Part shown: in pieces, positions 23,255 through 35,575 of the stretch | Position numbering within the stretch: the first letter of the stretch is position 1 | How the letters are laid out: each line of letters begins with the position of its first letter | Translations under genes and position numbers: made by a program | The notes under the pieces: model-generated | What the model was told of the DNA's origin: nothing | Seen by the model: only the letters and a program-made list of their open reading frames with translations | Database searches by the model: none | NCBI GenBank assembly: GCA_030141605.1 | Contig: JAQGDQ010000263.1 | Location: 182,793-246,792, forward strand | Source of the DNA: Tubiluchus corallicola | Taxonomy: Eukaryota > Priapulida > Priapulimorpha > Priapulimorphida > Tubiluchidae | Length of the DNA stretch: 64,000 nucleotides | Direction of reading: 5' to 3'

Positions 23255-25500
23255 TATAAGAGTTTAAAGCACGAGCTCTAAGATTATACTACGTACTTTT
23301 GAATGATTAATATCATTTTCTACACATATTGTAGAAAGTCCAGCCTACCACATCTACATTTGAAGAATTTTACCATAGCTGTGTAGTAAGCAGACTTTAG
23401 CTTATTAAAGTTATACGAGTAGCATTTCGTCCAGGGATTTGTACGTGTGAAAATTTGCCACGCATTCAAAGCTACGTGAGTGGTGAGCAGTTTGGGTCAA
23501 CCTGATTAATTTAAGATTCATCGTGACCACATGAAAAAAGGCTATTTCTTTCAGCACCCAATGATTAGTCATTATAACACAATTACAAAAGCACGTACGC
23601 TAATTATTATAATTATATCTTAACACGTTCTAATAAATATAATCGTTTTCGTCAAATTTTAAACACAGTCTGTGCACGTATACGGTGTACATAACAATTT
23701 AAAAACTAATGGCACCTTTTACTAGGATCTTTTATGAGCGGAAGTAGGAAATTTGGTATAATTGCAAGTATTTAGGCATCGTTTAACCCAAAAGTCAAAA
23801 GGGTTGGTTCAGCTACACGTGTTAAGAGTGTAGGCCTAGTGGCACGATCTATAAACAAACCTATTAAGGGTTGTTTGTTTCTCCATACTTTATCGTCGGT
23901 TGTTTGCCATGAGATTTTAAAATTTCTTGACCAAGATGTTCGTAATATTTCTTGCATTGTAGTTTCGTAACATGCTTGTATAATGTCAGAGACGGACAGA
24001 AAGCTCTAGACTCAGACCACAGCTCACCATCTTCCGACAAGTTTTCATTTTACTGTCGTGAAGAAATATATAATCAAATATCATTGAAATTTCACCGGAA
24101 ATGATATGTTATGTATTACATTCTCCTCCTAATGTGTCAAAAACCTCATGTCATTTCCGTCTGTTTAAACTTTCAAATTTAACTTCCATCGAAATTCTGG
24201 GCACTCTGAGATCCTGCTTATAAATCAAGTTTTTGTCGGGCTTCTTATCTATGGAATTCGGTGTGGTGTGTTTTTCCTGCTAATTATTGCAACAAGCTCG
24301 AGAAAGACATTTACAGATGCACCCTGTGACTACAAGACGGTTAAAAGAATCCTATTTTTCTGTACCTGCGCAACCCATAAGCGAATTTTAAAGCTCCATT
24401 GTAACGTTAATTTATATGTTAATCCAGTTCTTTGCTCATTGGCTGTGTTAAATAACCACACTAGTATAAGTATACTCGGCAGAAACCGTATTAGAGCACA
24501 CGTGAGCTACCATACTTATGCTTATAGACCTGTCGACATAATAGCGTACATTCTGTTCTGGACTTTGCATAAGTTTTGACAGTTAACGATATCAATGAAA
24601 TGTATTCACTACTAACAGTATCATGTATATACCAATGTAAATAGCACTACTTAACCTAATATATTACATGTAATGCAATCATTATGTGTGAATAAAGATA
24701 ATATATATTACCCCGAGTAGCTATTGGTTTTGCTATATAAAGAACTAATTCTTGCAAACTAGCCCTAGCAGTTATATGCACACTATATACAAACTGAACA
24801 AGGTTCACTGCAAAATAAATGAAGTAATGAAAGATTTTATAGTAAAGAGTAACCAATATTGCAAACTAAGACACCATAAAAACCGTTATGGTTGCTCCAG
24901 GGTAGAGGTTAGAAAACCAATCATTTCTCACAAAACTGTAGACCGAAACAAGCTATAAAAACTTTATTCTTGAAAAGGAAAATAGCTTAAACGCCTGAAT
25001 GCAATCCGTGAGTACAATACACACTTGTCAGCTAGAACAGCCGTTAACAAGCGACAAAAGAATAAATTTCAACAGTTTTTTACTTCTTGAAAGTCATATT
25101 AAATTTGGTATATTCAGACCAGAGGGGTAGTTAGCAAGATGGGTTTACAATATACAACCTAGTTACATTTAATATGTGGTGATACCTCTTTAATGTATCT
25201 AAACTGTATCATTTAATTGTTGGCATAGAAACGGACTCACGGTATATGCATCAAAGCAAATAGTGTCACTGTATCTACTGCAGTTATTAGCTCACATTTT
25301 CGACAAATTTGTCATAGTGACGCCATTCTTAAAACTAATCTTGACCTACTGACTTGTTCAATTTATTGTAAATTTCTAACTGCTTTTCGAAATACTCGTG
25401 AACGCTTTTAAGCTATTATATAGATTATTATGACAATGTCGTAGATCTGATGCAGATAAGTGTGACGAGAGACAAGAATTACTCATCTATTGCTAACAAT
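23255..25500. other. No recognisable feature
   Basis: About 2.2 kb of AT-rich sequence. ORFs of 61-103 codons are present but none shows a known motif, and no repeat copy was matched. Confidence 0.4.
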
Positions 25501-25870
25501 AAGCCTTTTCACAGGCAATTTCGTTGTGCGCAGGCGCAGTTGCTGTAGGTCATAGTTATGCATCTTAACTGCAACCGTCATGTGACATGTGGGTAAAGCA
25601 AAACCGACTGCTGCATCAGTTCAGAAACTTCAGTTGCGTGAATTTTACTTAATTATGCACTAGTCTGTGTGTAGAGTGACTTACTAGCAGGATCTTGGCT
25701 TGGGAACAAGAAAAAATGAAGTAGGTAAGGTTCTAGCTTGCTGTTAAAACTGTTACCATTACAATAGCATGGGCTGCGAGGCGTTGTCAAGTGTACACAA
25801 ATGTATTGTCTGGTACACTTAACCTTTGACCTTTGCGCGATCATCATAACCTGGAACTGTGAAAAAGCTT
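25501..25870. mobile_element. Candidate MITE with AAGCCTTTTCACAG ends
   Basis: Begins AAGCCTTTTCACAG and ends CTGTGAAAAAGCTT, inverted repeats matching at 12 of 14 positions. The block TTTCGTTGTGCGCAGGCGCA near the left end has related copies at about 45620-45717 (reverse) and 50450-50502. Non-coding, 370 bp. Confidence 0.65.
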
Positions 25871-26039
25871 ATTCATATATAACTGTGTTTCACTCAAGAT
25901 CTTTACTTCAGTTAAAATTTCTGTGTAAAACTAACTCGCTAAATTGGTAAATTTTTGCACCAAACGAGCAGTTCTCATCCGGCCAATCACTGTGACGGTT
26001 GACTGGATGGGAGTTAGCAGGTCATTAAACGATTCAAAT

Positions 26040-27149
26040 GGATAACATTGTCTCAGGACAGACTCAGACAATCATTGGATAACATTGTCTCAGGACAGAC
26101 TTAGACAATCATTGGATAACATTGTCTCAGGACAGACTCTGACAATCATTGGATAACATTGTCTCAGGACATACTCAGACAATCATTGGATAACATTGTC
26201 TCAGGACAGACTCTGACAATCATTGGATAACATTGTCCCAGGACAGACTCAGACAATCATTGGATAACATTGTCTCAGGATAGACTCAGACAATCATTGG
26301 ATAACATTGTCTCAGGACAGACTCAGACAATCATTGGATAACATTGTCTCAGGACAGACTCTGACAATCATTGGATAACATTGTCCCAGGACAGACTCAG
26401 ACAATCATTGGATAACATTGTCTCAGGACAGACTCAGACAATCATTGGATAACATTGTCTCAGGACAGACTCTGACAATCATTGGATAACATTGTCCCAG
26501 GACAGACTCAGACAATCATTGGATAACATTGTCTCAGGACAGACTCAGACAATCATTGGATAACATTGTCTCAGGACAGACTCTGACAATCATTGGATAA
26601 CATTGTCTCAGGACAGACTCTGACAATCATTGGATAACATTGTCTCAGGACAGACTCAGACAATCATTGGATAACATTGTCTCAGGACAGACTCTGACAA
26701 TCATTGGATAACATTGTCTCAGGACAGACTCTGACAATCATTGGATAACATTGTCTCAGGACAGACTCAGACAATCATTGGATAACATTGTCTCAGGACA
26801 GACTCAGACAACCATTGGATAACATTGTCTCAGGACAGACTCAGACAACCATTGGATAACATTGTCTCAGGACAGACTCTGATAATCATTGGATAACATT
26901 GTCTCAGGACAGACTCTGACAATCATTGGATAACATTGTCTCAGGACAGACGCTGACAATCATTGGATAACATTGTCTCAGAACAGACTCAGACAATAAA
27001 TGGATAACATTGTCTCAGGACAGACTCAGACAATCATTGGATAACATTGTCTCAGGACAGACTCTGACAATCATTGGATAACATTGTCTCAGGACAGACT
27101 CAGACAATCATTGGATAACATTGTCTCAGGACAGACTCAGACAATCATT
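26040..27149. repeat. 37-bp minisatellite, 30 copies, with 111-bp higher-order pattern
   Basis: The unit is GGATAACATTGTCTCAGGAC plus AGACTCAGACAATCATT, with an exact 37-bp period over 1110 bp. Variants: 'ACTCAGAC' versus 'ACTCTGAC', and 'GTCCCAGG' versus 'GTCTCAGG'. In the left half, the order 'TCTGAC unit, CCCAGG unit, plain unit' recurs about every 111 bp. Each unit holds an imperfect palindrome (ATTGTCT...AGACAAT). Confidence 0.97.
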
Positions 27150-27333
27150 TTTCCCTCTAGCGGCTGCGCAGTTCGTGGTTTCCATGCAAAAGTAAAAAGT
27201 TCTTTATCATTTATTGTTAGAAGTTGAGAATCTCTAAGAATCAAAACGTCGAAAGAACAAGATCCTGAGTAAAATGTTGGTGCTTGGTGCAACTTTGTTG
27301 GTTTTATTGGTGTCAACTTTTTTGATCATTTGT

Positions 27334-27470
27334 TGCTGTTGTTGTTGTTGTTGTTGTTGTTGCTGTGGCTGTGGCTGTCGTTTTTATTGTTGCTGTGGCT
27401 GTCGTTTTTATTGTTGTTGTCGTTGTTGCTGTCGTCATCATCATCATCATTATCATCATATTAGCCGGTG
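27334..27470. repeat. (TTG/TGC/ATC)n trinucleotide tract
   Basis: GTTGTTGTTG, GGCTGTCG and CATCATCAT stretches. The 27274-27483 ORF is a compositional shadow (poly-Cys then poly-His). Confidence 0.85.
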
Positions 27471-28355
27471 TAAAAGCCATTAATTACATCTGTTGGCTGG
27501 AAAAGGTTTTGAATCATCACTTTATGATAATCATCAAGAATGCTATTGCGTTAATCACGATCAAATGGTGAAATCATTAAATCATGTCAAACTGTGACAG
27601 ACAAAATAAATTATGATCAAAACTCTGATTGACGATGATGGCTTTAACACTGCATAGTCAATAAATTTAAATTACTCTTCTAACAATAGGAGAATAGTTT
27701 CAACTTCGGCTGAGGAAATACAATGAGTTCTATAATGATAATAATAATAATGATGACAATAATAATAGGACATTTTTGCTTTTAATGGATCAGGCATTGT
27801 CGGCTGTGCCCAACAATTTTCTGCCTGACTTGCAGATATGACTGTGTGGTCAGCGATATGGAGTAGAGAACCTATGCAAAAGAGAGGCACACCAACAATG
27901 ACCTATCCATGCAACCTGACAAAATCTAACGTTAATTTATACATATTACTGCTCGCACAGCTGTTGTACCTAGATAATTTTACGTTCGAACAAAAGTTGT
28001 TCTTTTAATCCGAACAAAGTTGTATCGCCAGGTTAATTACTGGGCAGAAAGGATGGATACGCCATCGTCGATATTCCACGTAAGAGTAACTACACAAGCA
28101 CCACTGACACCATTATGTACACGCTTTTGTCCCGAAGTGTCGTGAATGACCACAGAAATTATTATCACTACATCTATGGGCTTGCGATCAGATATCGCGA
28201 CCTCTGTGAAAGCTAACTCAAAAGGTTAATGGAAGAATTAAAATTGAAATGCTGATAACTGCTGACAGTGAAATGCTAAAAATCTTAAGTACTAGTGTAT
28301 GTCGAAGTCTGGGTCATTATTGTCCCACCTGACGCAGCGAAGTTTCAAATAATTT
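27471..28355. other. No recognisable feature
   Basis: Non-coding, AT-rich; a short ATA/ATG-rich tract lies at 27733-27770. No gene or repeat recognised. Confidence 0.45.
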
Positions 28356-28362
28356 GAAAGAA

Positions 28363-28990
28363 ATCTTGAATTCGAAGCGAATGCCTGCCTCTCAAATAAA
28401 ACGAAAACACAATTTCAAAATAAATATAAAAAAATCTTGAATTCGAGGCGAATGCTTGCCTCCCAAATCAAACGAAAACACGATTTCAAAATAAACGTAA
28501 AAAATCTTGAATTCGAAGTGAATTCTTGCCTCCCAAATCAAACGAAAACACAATTTCAAAATAAACGTAAAAAATCTTGAATTCGAAGTGAATTCTTGCC
28601 TCCCAAATCAAACGAAAACACGATTTCAAAATAAACATAAAAAATCTTGAATTCGAAGCGAATGCCTGCTTCCCAAATGGAACGAAAACACGATTTCAAA
28701 ATAAACATAAAAAATCTTGAATTCGAAGTGAATCCTTGCCTCCCAAATCGAACGAAAACATGATTTCAAAATAAATATAAAAAATCTTGAATTCGAAGCG
28801 AATGCTTGCCTCCCAAATCGAACGAAAACATGATTTCAAAATAAACATAAAAAATCTTGAATTCGAAGTGAATTCTTGCCTCCCAAATCGAACGAAAACA
28901 CGATTTCAAAATAAAACATAAAAAATCTTGAATTCGAAGCGAATGCTTGCCTCCCAAATCAAACGCAAACACGATTTCAAAATAAATATA
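28363..28990. repeat. 70-bp minisatellite, about 9 copies
   Basis: The unit has AAAAATCTTGAATTCGAAG, TTGCCTCCCAAATC and GATTTCAAAATAAACAT, spaced 70 bp (e.g. CTTGAATTCG at 28506, 28576, 28646). Each unit carries an EcoRI-like GAATTC. The minus-strand ORF 28766-29050 is a by-product. Confidence 0.95.
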
Positions 28991-29477
28991 AAAACTCCAT
29001 AATTTTATGGAGGCCAGCAAAGTGAAAGTCCTTAATGACTTGTCCACCAAACTTAATAATACGTAAACAAAAATATAGTAATCTGAATGAATTACTTTGT
29101 TTACGTGAAATTACAGTTGTGGAACTTAATATAAATTAAAATGCGGTTACATATTATGATACGGCTCCAAAATAACTAAGCAAAGTGGCTAAGTAAGATT
29201 TTTAAAAAAAGTTTATTTTCCGAAAAGTCAAAATGTACAGTTTTTCAACTGTCAGTTTAGACAATATAGCGGGTGACGCAGAAAAAATGCGCCGAAATTT
29301 AGACTATAATAATATTAGAAGCGAATAGTCTGCAAAGTTGAAATTTCACGGCGTAGCTCTACAATAGACTGACTTTTAGCTGTGGAAGTTGGGAATTGTC
29401 TAGTTTACATCATCAAGAACTGATAAAAGTTTGTTGTCAAGAAAAGAATAGGATTAATCCTCTGGATTATGGCACCT

Positions 29478-29660
29478 GGAAGGGAAAGGGTTACGGTATC
29501 TGGAAGGGAAAGAGTTACGGCATCTGGAAGGGAAAGGGCTACGGTATCTGGAAGGGAAAGGGTTACAGTATCTGGAAGGGAAACAGTTACGGTATCTGGA
29601 AGGGAAAGGGTTACAGTATCTGGAAGGGAAACAGTTACGGTATCTGGAAGGGAAAGGATA
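29478..29660. repeat. 24-bp minisatellite, about 8 copies
   Basis: The unit is CTGGAAGGGAAAGGGTTACG plus GTAT. Period 24 (8 codons), so several frames are open on both strands. Alternating AAAGGG and AAACAG variants give a partial 48-bp pattern near the right end. Confidence 0.95.
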
Positions 29661-29789
29661 CTTTGCCGCACAGAAACTAAGCAAAGAAACGAAAGCCAAA
29701 AACTATCGAGTGCTGAGACCAACCCCTTAAGGAAGTGAGAAACTTTGTCAGCCATAAGAGGAAATGCGTTCGTCTAATTATATATATAT

Positions 29790-30575
29790 ATAATAATCTT
29801 TATTTGCCATTAAAATACATTGATAATCACTGATAAAAACTCTACAGAGATGATCAATCAGTGTTAGTTAATAAAAACTTACACTGCTAAAGGCAAATGC
29901 ATCAGTGCAATCTAAACTACTGTGCAGTAATGGAAAGTAACGACGAATAAAATCAAACATATTTACAACTATGCACAAAAATGAAAAAATTATGATTTAA
30001 TTAACATGGCCGTGGATATATGAATTCTGAATTAGTGTGTATGTTATCGTACTGGTGTGATGGTATTTCATATCTGGTTAATATTAGTGATTTCAATTTT
30101 GTTTTAAATGCTGATAGGGACTTGATTTGTTTAACCTGTAATGGTAAAGAATTCCAAAGTAGAATTGCTTGCTTGATAACAGAGTTCGTTCCGTAGTGGG
30201 TATTTGTCCTAATTTGTTTTAGATTGCTTGTTCTGGAATTAACGATAGGATTTGGAAGAAAGGTAAATCTGTTATTCTTGAATGGTTTGCTGATGTTGTT
30301 AATGTATTTAAATATAAAAAGCAGAGTAAAATATTATTTGTGTGCTTCAATGATTGGGAATTTTAAAGTTTTTCTCAGGTTAGTTGTTGAAGCTTTGAAT
30401 TTTTGTCTACCTGACTTACGTTTGTATGAGTACCTAGCTATCAATCTCAACGCATAGTTCTGAGGGAGATTTAATTTTAAGTAATTTTCTCTTTTGGTCT
30501 TTTGAAGTAGCGTACATCCATATAAGAAGTGTGGTAGAACTAAAGTTTTATATATTAGTGTCTTAGTTTCCTTTG
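29790..30575 (-). pseudogene. LINE ORF2 3' end with 3' UTR (CR1/jockey-like), 5'-truncated
   Basis: Minus-strand translation gives TLIYKTLVLPHFLYGCTLLQ, a Lys/Arg-rich stretch, then in another frame HYGTNSVIKQAILLWNSLPL followed by QVKQIKSLSAFKTKLKSLIL and a stop near 30001. 'SVxxxAxxLWNSLPxxxKxxxSLxxFKxxLK' is the usual C-terminal end of CR1/jockey-class LINEs. One in-frame stop and at least one frameshift kill it. The 3' end runs into AATAAAGATTATTATATATA near 29790, a typical short-repeat tail. At the other side it is cut off exactly where a plus-strand 5S-rRNA-like segment begins (30582). Confidence 0.8.
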
Positions 30576-30581
30576 TTAGTT

Positions 30582-30651
30582 GTTAAGCAACGTAGAGCCT
30601 GGTTAGTACTTGGATGGGTGACCGCCTAGGAATACCAGGTGCTGTAGGCTT
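30582..30651 (+). ncRNA. 5S rRNA-derived segment (3' 70 nt, promoter boxes retained)
   Basis: Matches the 3' part of animal 5S rRNA: GTTAAGCAACGTAGAGCCTG, GTTAGTACTTGGATGGGTGA, CCGCCTAGGAATACCAGGTG and CTGTAGGCTT. The first ~45 nt of 5S are missing. The A-box, intermediate element and C-box of the internal RNA polymerase III promoter all fall inside the retained part. No T-run terminator follows; a GC-rich unrelated body does. Best read as the head of a 5S-derived retroelement or a 5S pseudogene, not a working 5S gene. Confidence 0.9.
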
Positions 30652-31130
30652 GCGGGATGCCCTCACTGTATCTCGACACTAGGCGGAGGAGCTGCACAAG
30701 CAGCCAACAGCTAGAGGGCGGAGGAGGCAAGTGACCCAACAGCCATGTGTAGAGAAGTAAACCTTCCAAATCAGGAGTGGAGCCCCGAAGATGGACCAGT
30801 ACAGCATGCTCACTGACTCCGGCAGCTCCTGCAGCTAACCTGGTGCCAAACGCATCGCTCTGCTTTCCTTTGGACTGCACCAGGGAGGAAGAGAGGGGGT
30901 TCCTGTTGTCTGAGCAACTCAAGATTCCATACACCTTGCCCAAGTGTGCGCCCTGGAGACGTTCAAGGATCGGATTGCTCAGCCACAGTCGACGCTGCAG
31001 CTCCATCAATGTGATCAATAACTGACTCTCTTGGCGCACACTCCATTGTCTTCCGAGACAGAAGGATGCCAATCAATCTTTGGAAGAATCTAAGAGAACG
31101 CCAGCTACCGCAACATCACTGTGGCAATTT
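30652..31130 (+). mobile_element. GC-rich body attached to the 5S-like head
   Basis: About 480 bp, clearly more GC-rich than its surroundings, directly downstream of the 5S-like segment. It has open frames on both strands (minus 30626-31072, plus 30777-31025) without a recognised domain. The sharp composition change and the link to the 5S head suggest a single retroposed unit, a SINE3-like element or the 5' part of a LINE. No other copy lies in this window to test it. Confidence 0.5.
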
Positions 31131-32770
31131 TCAATTGATTCCGTTATATTTCTCTTATAATATCGTGACGAAAAATTCCTGATCGAGGAAAACTTTATGT
31201 AATTCAAGGGTTTAACTTTATATATAGGATTTTCGAAACAGGTCCAAACTCACATTTAAACTGTCTTAAACGCCTTTAAAAACTCTTCACTGTCACTCAA
31301 AAAGACACCACAAGAGGCGTGTATTGGCGTGCTGGGTATTTATACATCGTATGCCCTGTAGATTCAAGTTAGTCTAAGAAGTTTATCAGTCCACAATTAA
31401 GAAATTGTGCTAAATCTACTAAAACGAATTATAATGCAAACACGTTCATTCATTCAGACGAGCCTCCATTATGCTAAAACACGAAATGTCCATAGACAAA
31501 AAAAGAGAAGAAAAAAAGAAAAGGAGTACAACTGGTACGCGTGAGACTAATTTAATTAACAACTATTCATGGATCACCCAGCCAACAATAACAGCTTTCA
31601 TAGTTATGCATAGGAAATTACTCAAGTTGAAGGAAATAAAAATCATGTCAAGTTGATTTTCTCTGCGTGAGAGATGATCGTAAGTCGGCCATGATGAATA
31701 GACAATGGTTTTTGAGGAAGAAACTATATTCCTGAACAAAGCGATGGATGACCGTGTTGCTGTAGGGTGAGTGACATGACAAGAAACAAACGATACCATT
31801 ATCTTACATCCCTGGGCCAACAATTTTTTTTACAAAAACCATCCCAAACAAGACTGCGGCACACTTGAAATCAGAGGCTACGAGAAAACTTGGCCGACAA
31901 GTTGTAGACAGCTAGTGTAATTGATGAGAACGTACAGTTTGTGTTAAGACTCCATAGACTGACAAGAACTACTTAGTTGTTATGCAGGGGAAGACAAGTT
32001 TTCAGAGAGGTTGAAAAAAGTTGTAGTAATTGGAAGACTATGCGAGCTAATGCCCTCTTTATAAGATCTTAACTTAGCCCGGTACGTTATGGCGTTTGAG
32101 ATCCCTCCGAAAATTTTAACGCGGACCCCCATTCTTCTTTCTTTAAGAGGGTTTAATCAGTGCAGAGCCATATAGGAAACAGAAAGATGTATCTGTGGAA
32201 ACACCGTGTGAAAAAAATGACAGACAGATCTTGGAAACACCTGCATGCCTAAACACACGCTTAGAAGATCTTCAGTTAGTAATAGATTTCAAGCTACACA
32301 ACAATCAATTTGTTTGATCAAAGCTGGACCAAATCATCAATAAAATATTTCCAAAATACATTTAAGTGATTGGTCGAAGCTGCAATGACCACTTGAACAG
32401 AAGTAGATATTTCAGCTGAATGACCATTCTGCAATTTTCAATCAACAATATTTGATAACTCGGAATTGCGGTCAGCAAATAGTCTGAACCGAACAAGATG
32501 TGAAAATTGGCTTGACAATTACACCAACACCACCAGCAACAACAATTACAAAAATAATTATAGGGAATAGATTTGACTTTGAGGTCTGCAGAATGTGGAG
32601 CCTCAAAACTTGACTCTAGGTCTGAATTGTTTGAAGAAATCAAGAAAATAGATTTAAGAAATATGCTTGAATAAAAAAGCAAAATTTGATAAGCAATCGG
32701 CATCGCGTTTGCTGTAAGCTATTCTGTGTATATCTAAAAACAGCTAAAGGACCAGGATTTCTTTGTACTC
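31131..32770. other. No recognisable feature
   Basis: Non-coding sequence of mixed composition. ORFs of 61-113 codons show no known motif. Confidence 0.4.
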
Positions 32771-33022
32771 AAAACGCCTCACACACAGGCAAGTTTAGAT
32801 AGTCTCTACTGCATAACGAAATTACATATGCATTAAAATTTCAGAGCCATTTCTGGTTTAACTTTCTGAATTAATTTCAACCAACATACAGCATGCAAAA
32901 CACCTCACACTCAGGCAAGTTTAGACAGTCTCTACTGCATGACGAAATTACATATGCATTAAATTTTTCAGAGCAATTTCTAGTTTAACTTTCTGAGTTA
33001 ATTTCAACCAACATACAGCATG
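32771..33022. repeat. 126-bp tandem duplication
   Basis: Two adjacent copies start AAAACGCCTCACACACAGGC (32771) and AAAACACCTCACACTCAGGC (32897) and end at CATACAGCATGC. They differ at roughly ten positions. Confidence 0.9.
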
Positions 33023-34080
33023 CTAAACGCCGAAAGCCATGACCCCATGGCGAGTTCGAATTCACTTAAAAGGCGTCTACACAGCGTGCATGGTGGTCTC
33101 TTATAAACACCTGGAAAATGTGACAGCTTTTACGAAATGTTGCTGCTTGACAGCCCGACACACACGTTGGGTTATCTGCGTTAAATTGCGTTAAACTGCT
33201 AAATTAAAATCGCGTAGGGGAAGTCAGCATTTCTCAAATGTCAAAATCTTGACTGAGATTAGACTTTTAGAATAATAATGTGATGCCTGTAGTTTTGCAC
33301 ACTCCATGCACAATTCAACCCATTGATACAGTAGCACAAACACGCCAATAGCAGAAATAATGCAATTACTTTAAGATTTTTTAAAAATTCTCATCATACA
33401 ACAGAAAGGAAATACGTTCTGCAGGGCACACACAAGGGCCTATTTTGGCCGCAGAACGACTCGAAATGGCGTTTGTATGGTTCAGCCAATGCTGAGATTT
33501 TCTACATATATTAAACAACACACATATATTCTCAGTATACGTTCTCAACTCAAACCCCGTAATAACTATATAGTAGACTTACGTGTCTATGCTTTCTTTG
33601 ATTTTGTAAGCTACGTTGGGTACTTAAGTAGGTCCAAGAACACGCTTATAATCTTCTTCTTGTTGCTAAAGGTCAAACATTTCAATCACCAGCATTAAAG
33701 CATTAAAACTCAATGGATCATGCAAAGCGCAACAGATTATTAAATTACCAATGCATGCATCTGTTTGAACTTTGTCTTACATAAGTGCAATTCTGACGGC
33801 ATCTTATGCACACAAGGTAATCGGATAATGAGAAACGATTTCAGTAATTATTAGTCGGTTCAGGCCAATGATAACAAGGACCTACCTGAAGGCGTGCTAG
33901 AGGTTTCTCATTAACAAATAAAATCATTTGAAACGATTAAAGTGGGTTAGATGTTACATAAACAGATGTGCGCTCTACAAACTGAGGCACTTTAGGTTCG
34001 CCAATGATGACAATCCTTACATGACATCTTGTTGAAATCATATGAGTACTCAGGACCCTCGACCCATTAAAACCACATGA
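33023..34080. other. No recognisable feature
   Basis: AT-rich sequence; a 73-codon ORF at 33477-33698 has no recognised domain. Confidence 0.4.
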
Positions 34081-34084
34081 CCTT

Positions 34085-34330
34085 TAATGAATGCAAAGCT
34101 GCGAATAAGTGCGCATAATTTACTAATAGAAAGGGGACGACACCAACAACCTAAAGTCCCTGTGAATACGAGAATCTGTCAACATTGTGACAGCCAAAAG
34201 TAGAAGAGGAAATTCATTTTTTGTTCTATTGCTCCTTCTACAACCGGTTAAGACAATCTAGCAGTAGCAATTTCATTAACTTTTACGAAAAGCTAAAATA
34301 AACAATGGGCGGGGGACGACTGAGATATAA
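34085..34330 (+). pseudogene. LINE ORF2 C-terminal fragment, second copy (plus strand)
   Basis: Reads LRISAHNLLIERGRHQQPKV, PVNTRICQHCDSQ, then after a frameshift VEEEIHFLFYCSF. It is the same family as the minus-strand copy at 22660-23000, with shared 3' flank (GGGGGACGACTGAGATAT, CATTTTAAGTGTTTTAAAAA). A lost base after CAGCCAAAA breaks the frame. Confidence 0.75.
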
Positions 34331-35435
34331 CCAAAATAGTCGCCTATTGCATTTTAAGTGTTTTAAAAAGCGTGATAATGATTGTTTTGTCGGTAATTTT
34401 GATAAGTGGTTTTGATAGCCTATTATGGTGGCTATGTGGGTGATCAAATTTCCGTGCTGTATTGAATCACTGCTATTATTGTGTGTATGTTCTAAAGTTA
34501 CTTTATGCAGTCTTAAAATATGATCTAAAATTAATTACTGTTATGATACTAGTAATTGTATATTGGGGGCTTACATGGTACCACACAGCGAGTACGTTTT
34601 AATCTGTTGTACAGTCACAGAAAATGTAGCGTTCGTTTAACATGATCGTAACTATCAAAATAACTGGAATGCTTAAAAACTGCGATTTGCAAAAAAATAT
34701 CAGCTAACAGATAAGTCAACACAATGGACTATAGTTACTACATTTTTCATGATGATGTTACTATAAGGTGCGCCGTAACTTTTTAGCTTAACAATGTGGA
34801 GGACTGGAGCAATTTAGCTGTATTTTGTAAAGGTCTAGTCGAGCTTTTTGTCTTTGCTGCTTAAAAGTCAGGAGCTTTTCGGATTTTCGTAATATACAAT
34901 ATGATCTGTGTATAGTAAATATTCTAACACAATATTATAGCTATAATAGGCGACCCATAAGAATAAAAACTGCCTGGCTACGTGCATAAAAAACTTTTAT
35001 CGTTTTTTTGCGGCGTTAAAATATGAACTGTGTTTGTGCTGCCTAAATCATACTGTCATCGCAGTCGTAGTCCAAACAAAATCAAACAGCAATTTTACCT
35101 GGCGATTTTTAACTTTCCAGGCTAAGTGTGGAGTGTTACCATAAATCGACTGAGATTATCTCTGAGATTTGACGAGATTTTTCAAAACAATCAAATCTTT
35201 GGTCAAAACTTAGAAAAATTATATAATTTTATTTATCAGTTCATCACGACTACACGAAAAGTGTATGAACATCAGAAACAAGCATGGTACGCGTTCACAT
35301 GACTACGGTACAACGAAGACGTTACAGCTAAAACGACAAAATTAAGAAGTGAGCTATGCGTCGGTAGTTTGAGTTGATCTACTACATCGTTTACATTGAT
35401 TAATTACATTGTAGTTCATATTAGTGAGTGGATTA
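34331..35435. other. No recognisable gene; probable LINE 3' flank at left
   Basis: The first ~60 bases continue the LINE 3' flank. The rest is AT-rich, without ORFs or matched repeats. Confidence 0.4.
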
Positions 35436-35437
35436 AT

Positions 35438-35575
35438 CAGTTAAAATATCGTACTGTTTTGTACACAATTAAAATATCGTACTGTTCTGTACACTATTAA
35501 AATATCGTACTGTTTTGTACACAATTAAAATATCGTATTGTTTTGTACACAATTAAAATATCGTATTGTTTCGCT
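35438..35575. repeat. 29-bp tandem repeat, about 4.5 copies
   Basis: The unit is ATTAAAATATCGTACTGTTT plus TGTACACAA. It contains the self-complementary core GTAC and TGTACA. Confidence 0.9.

Noticed and set aside
30582-30651. Functional 5S rRNA gene
   Set aside because: The first ~45 nt are absent and no T-run terminator follows.
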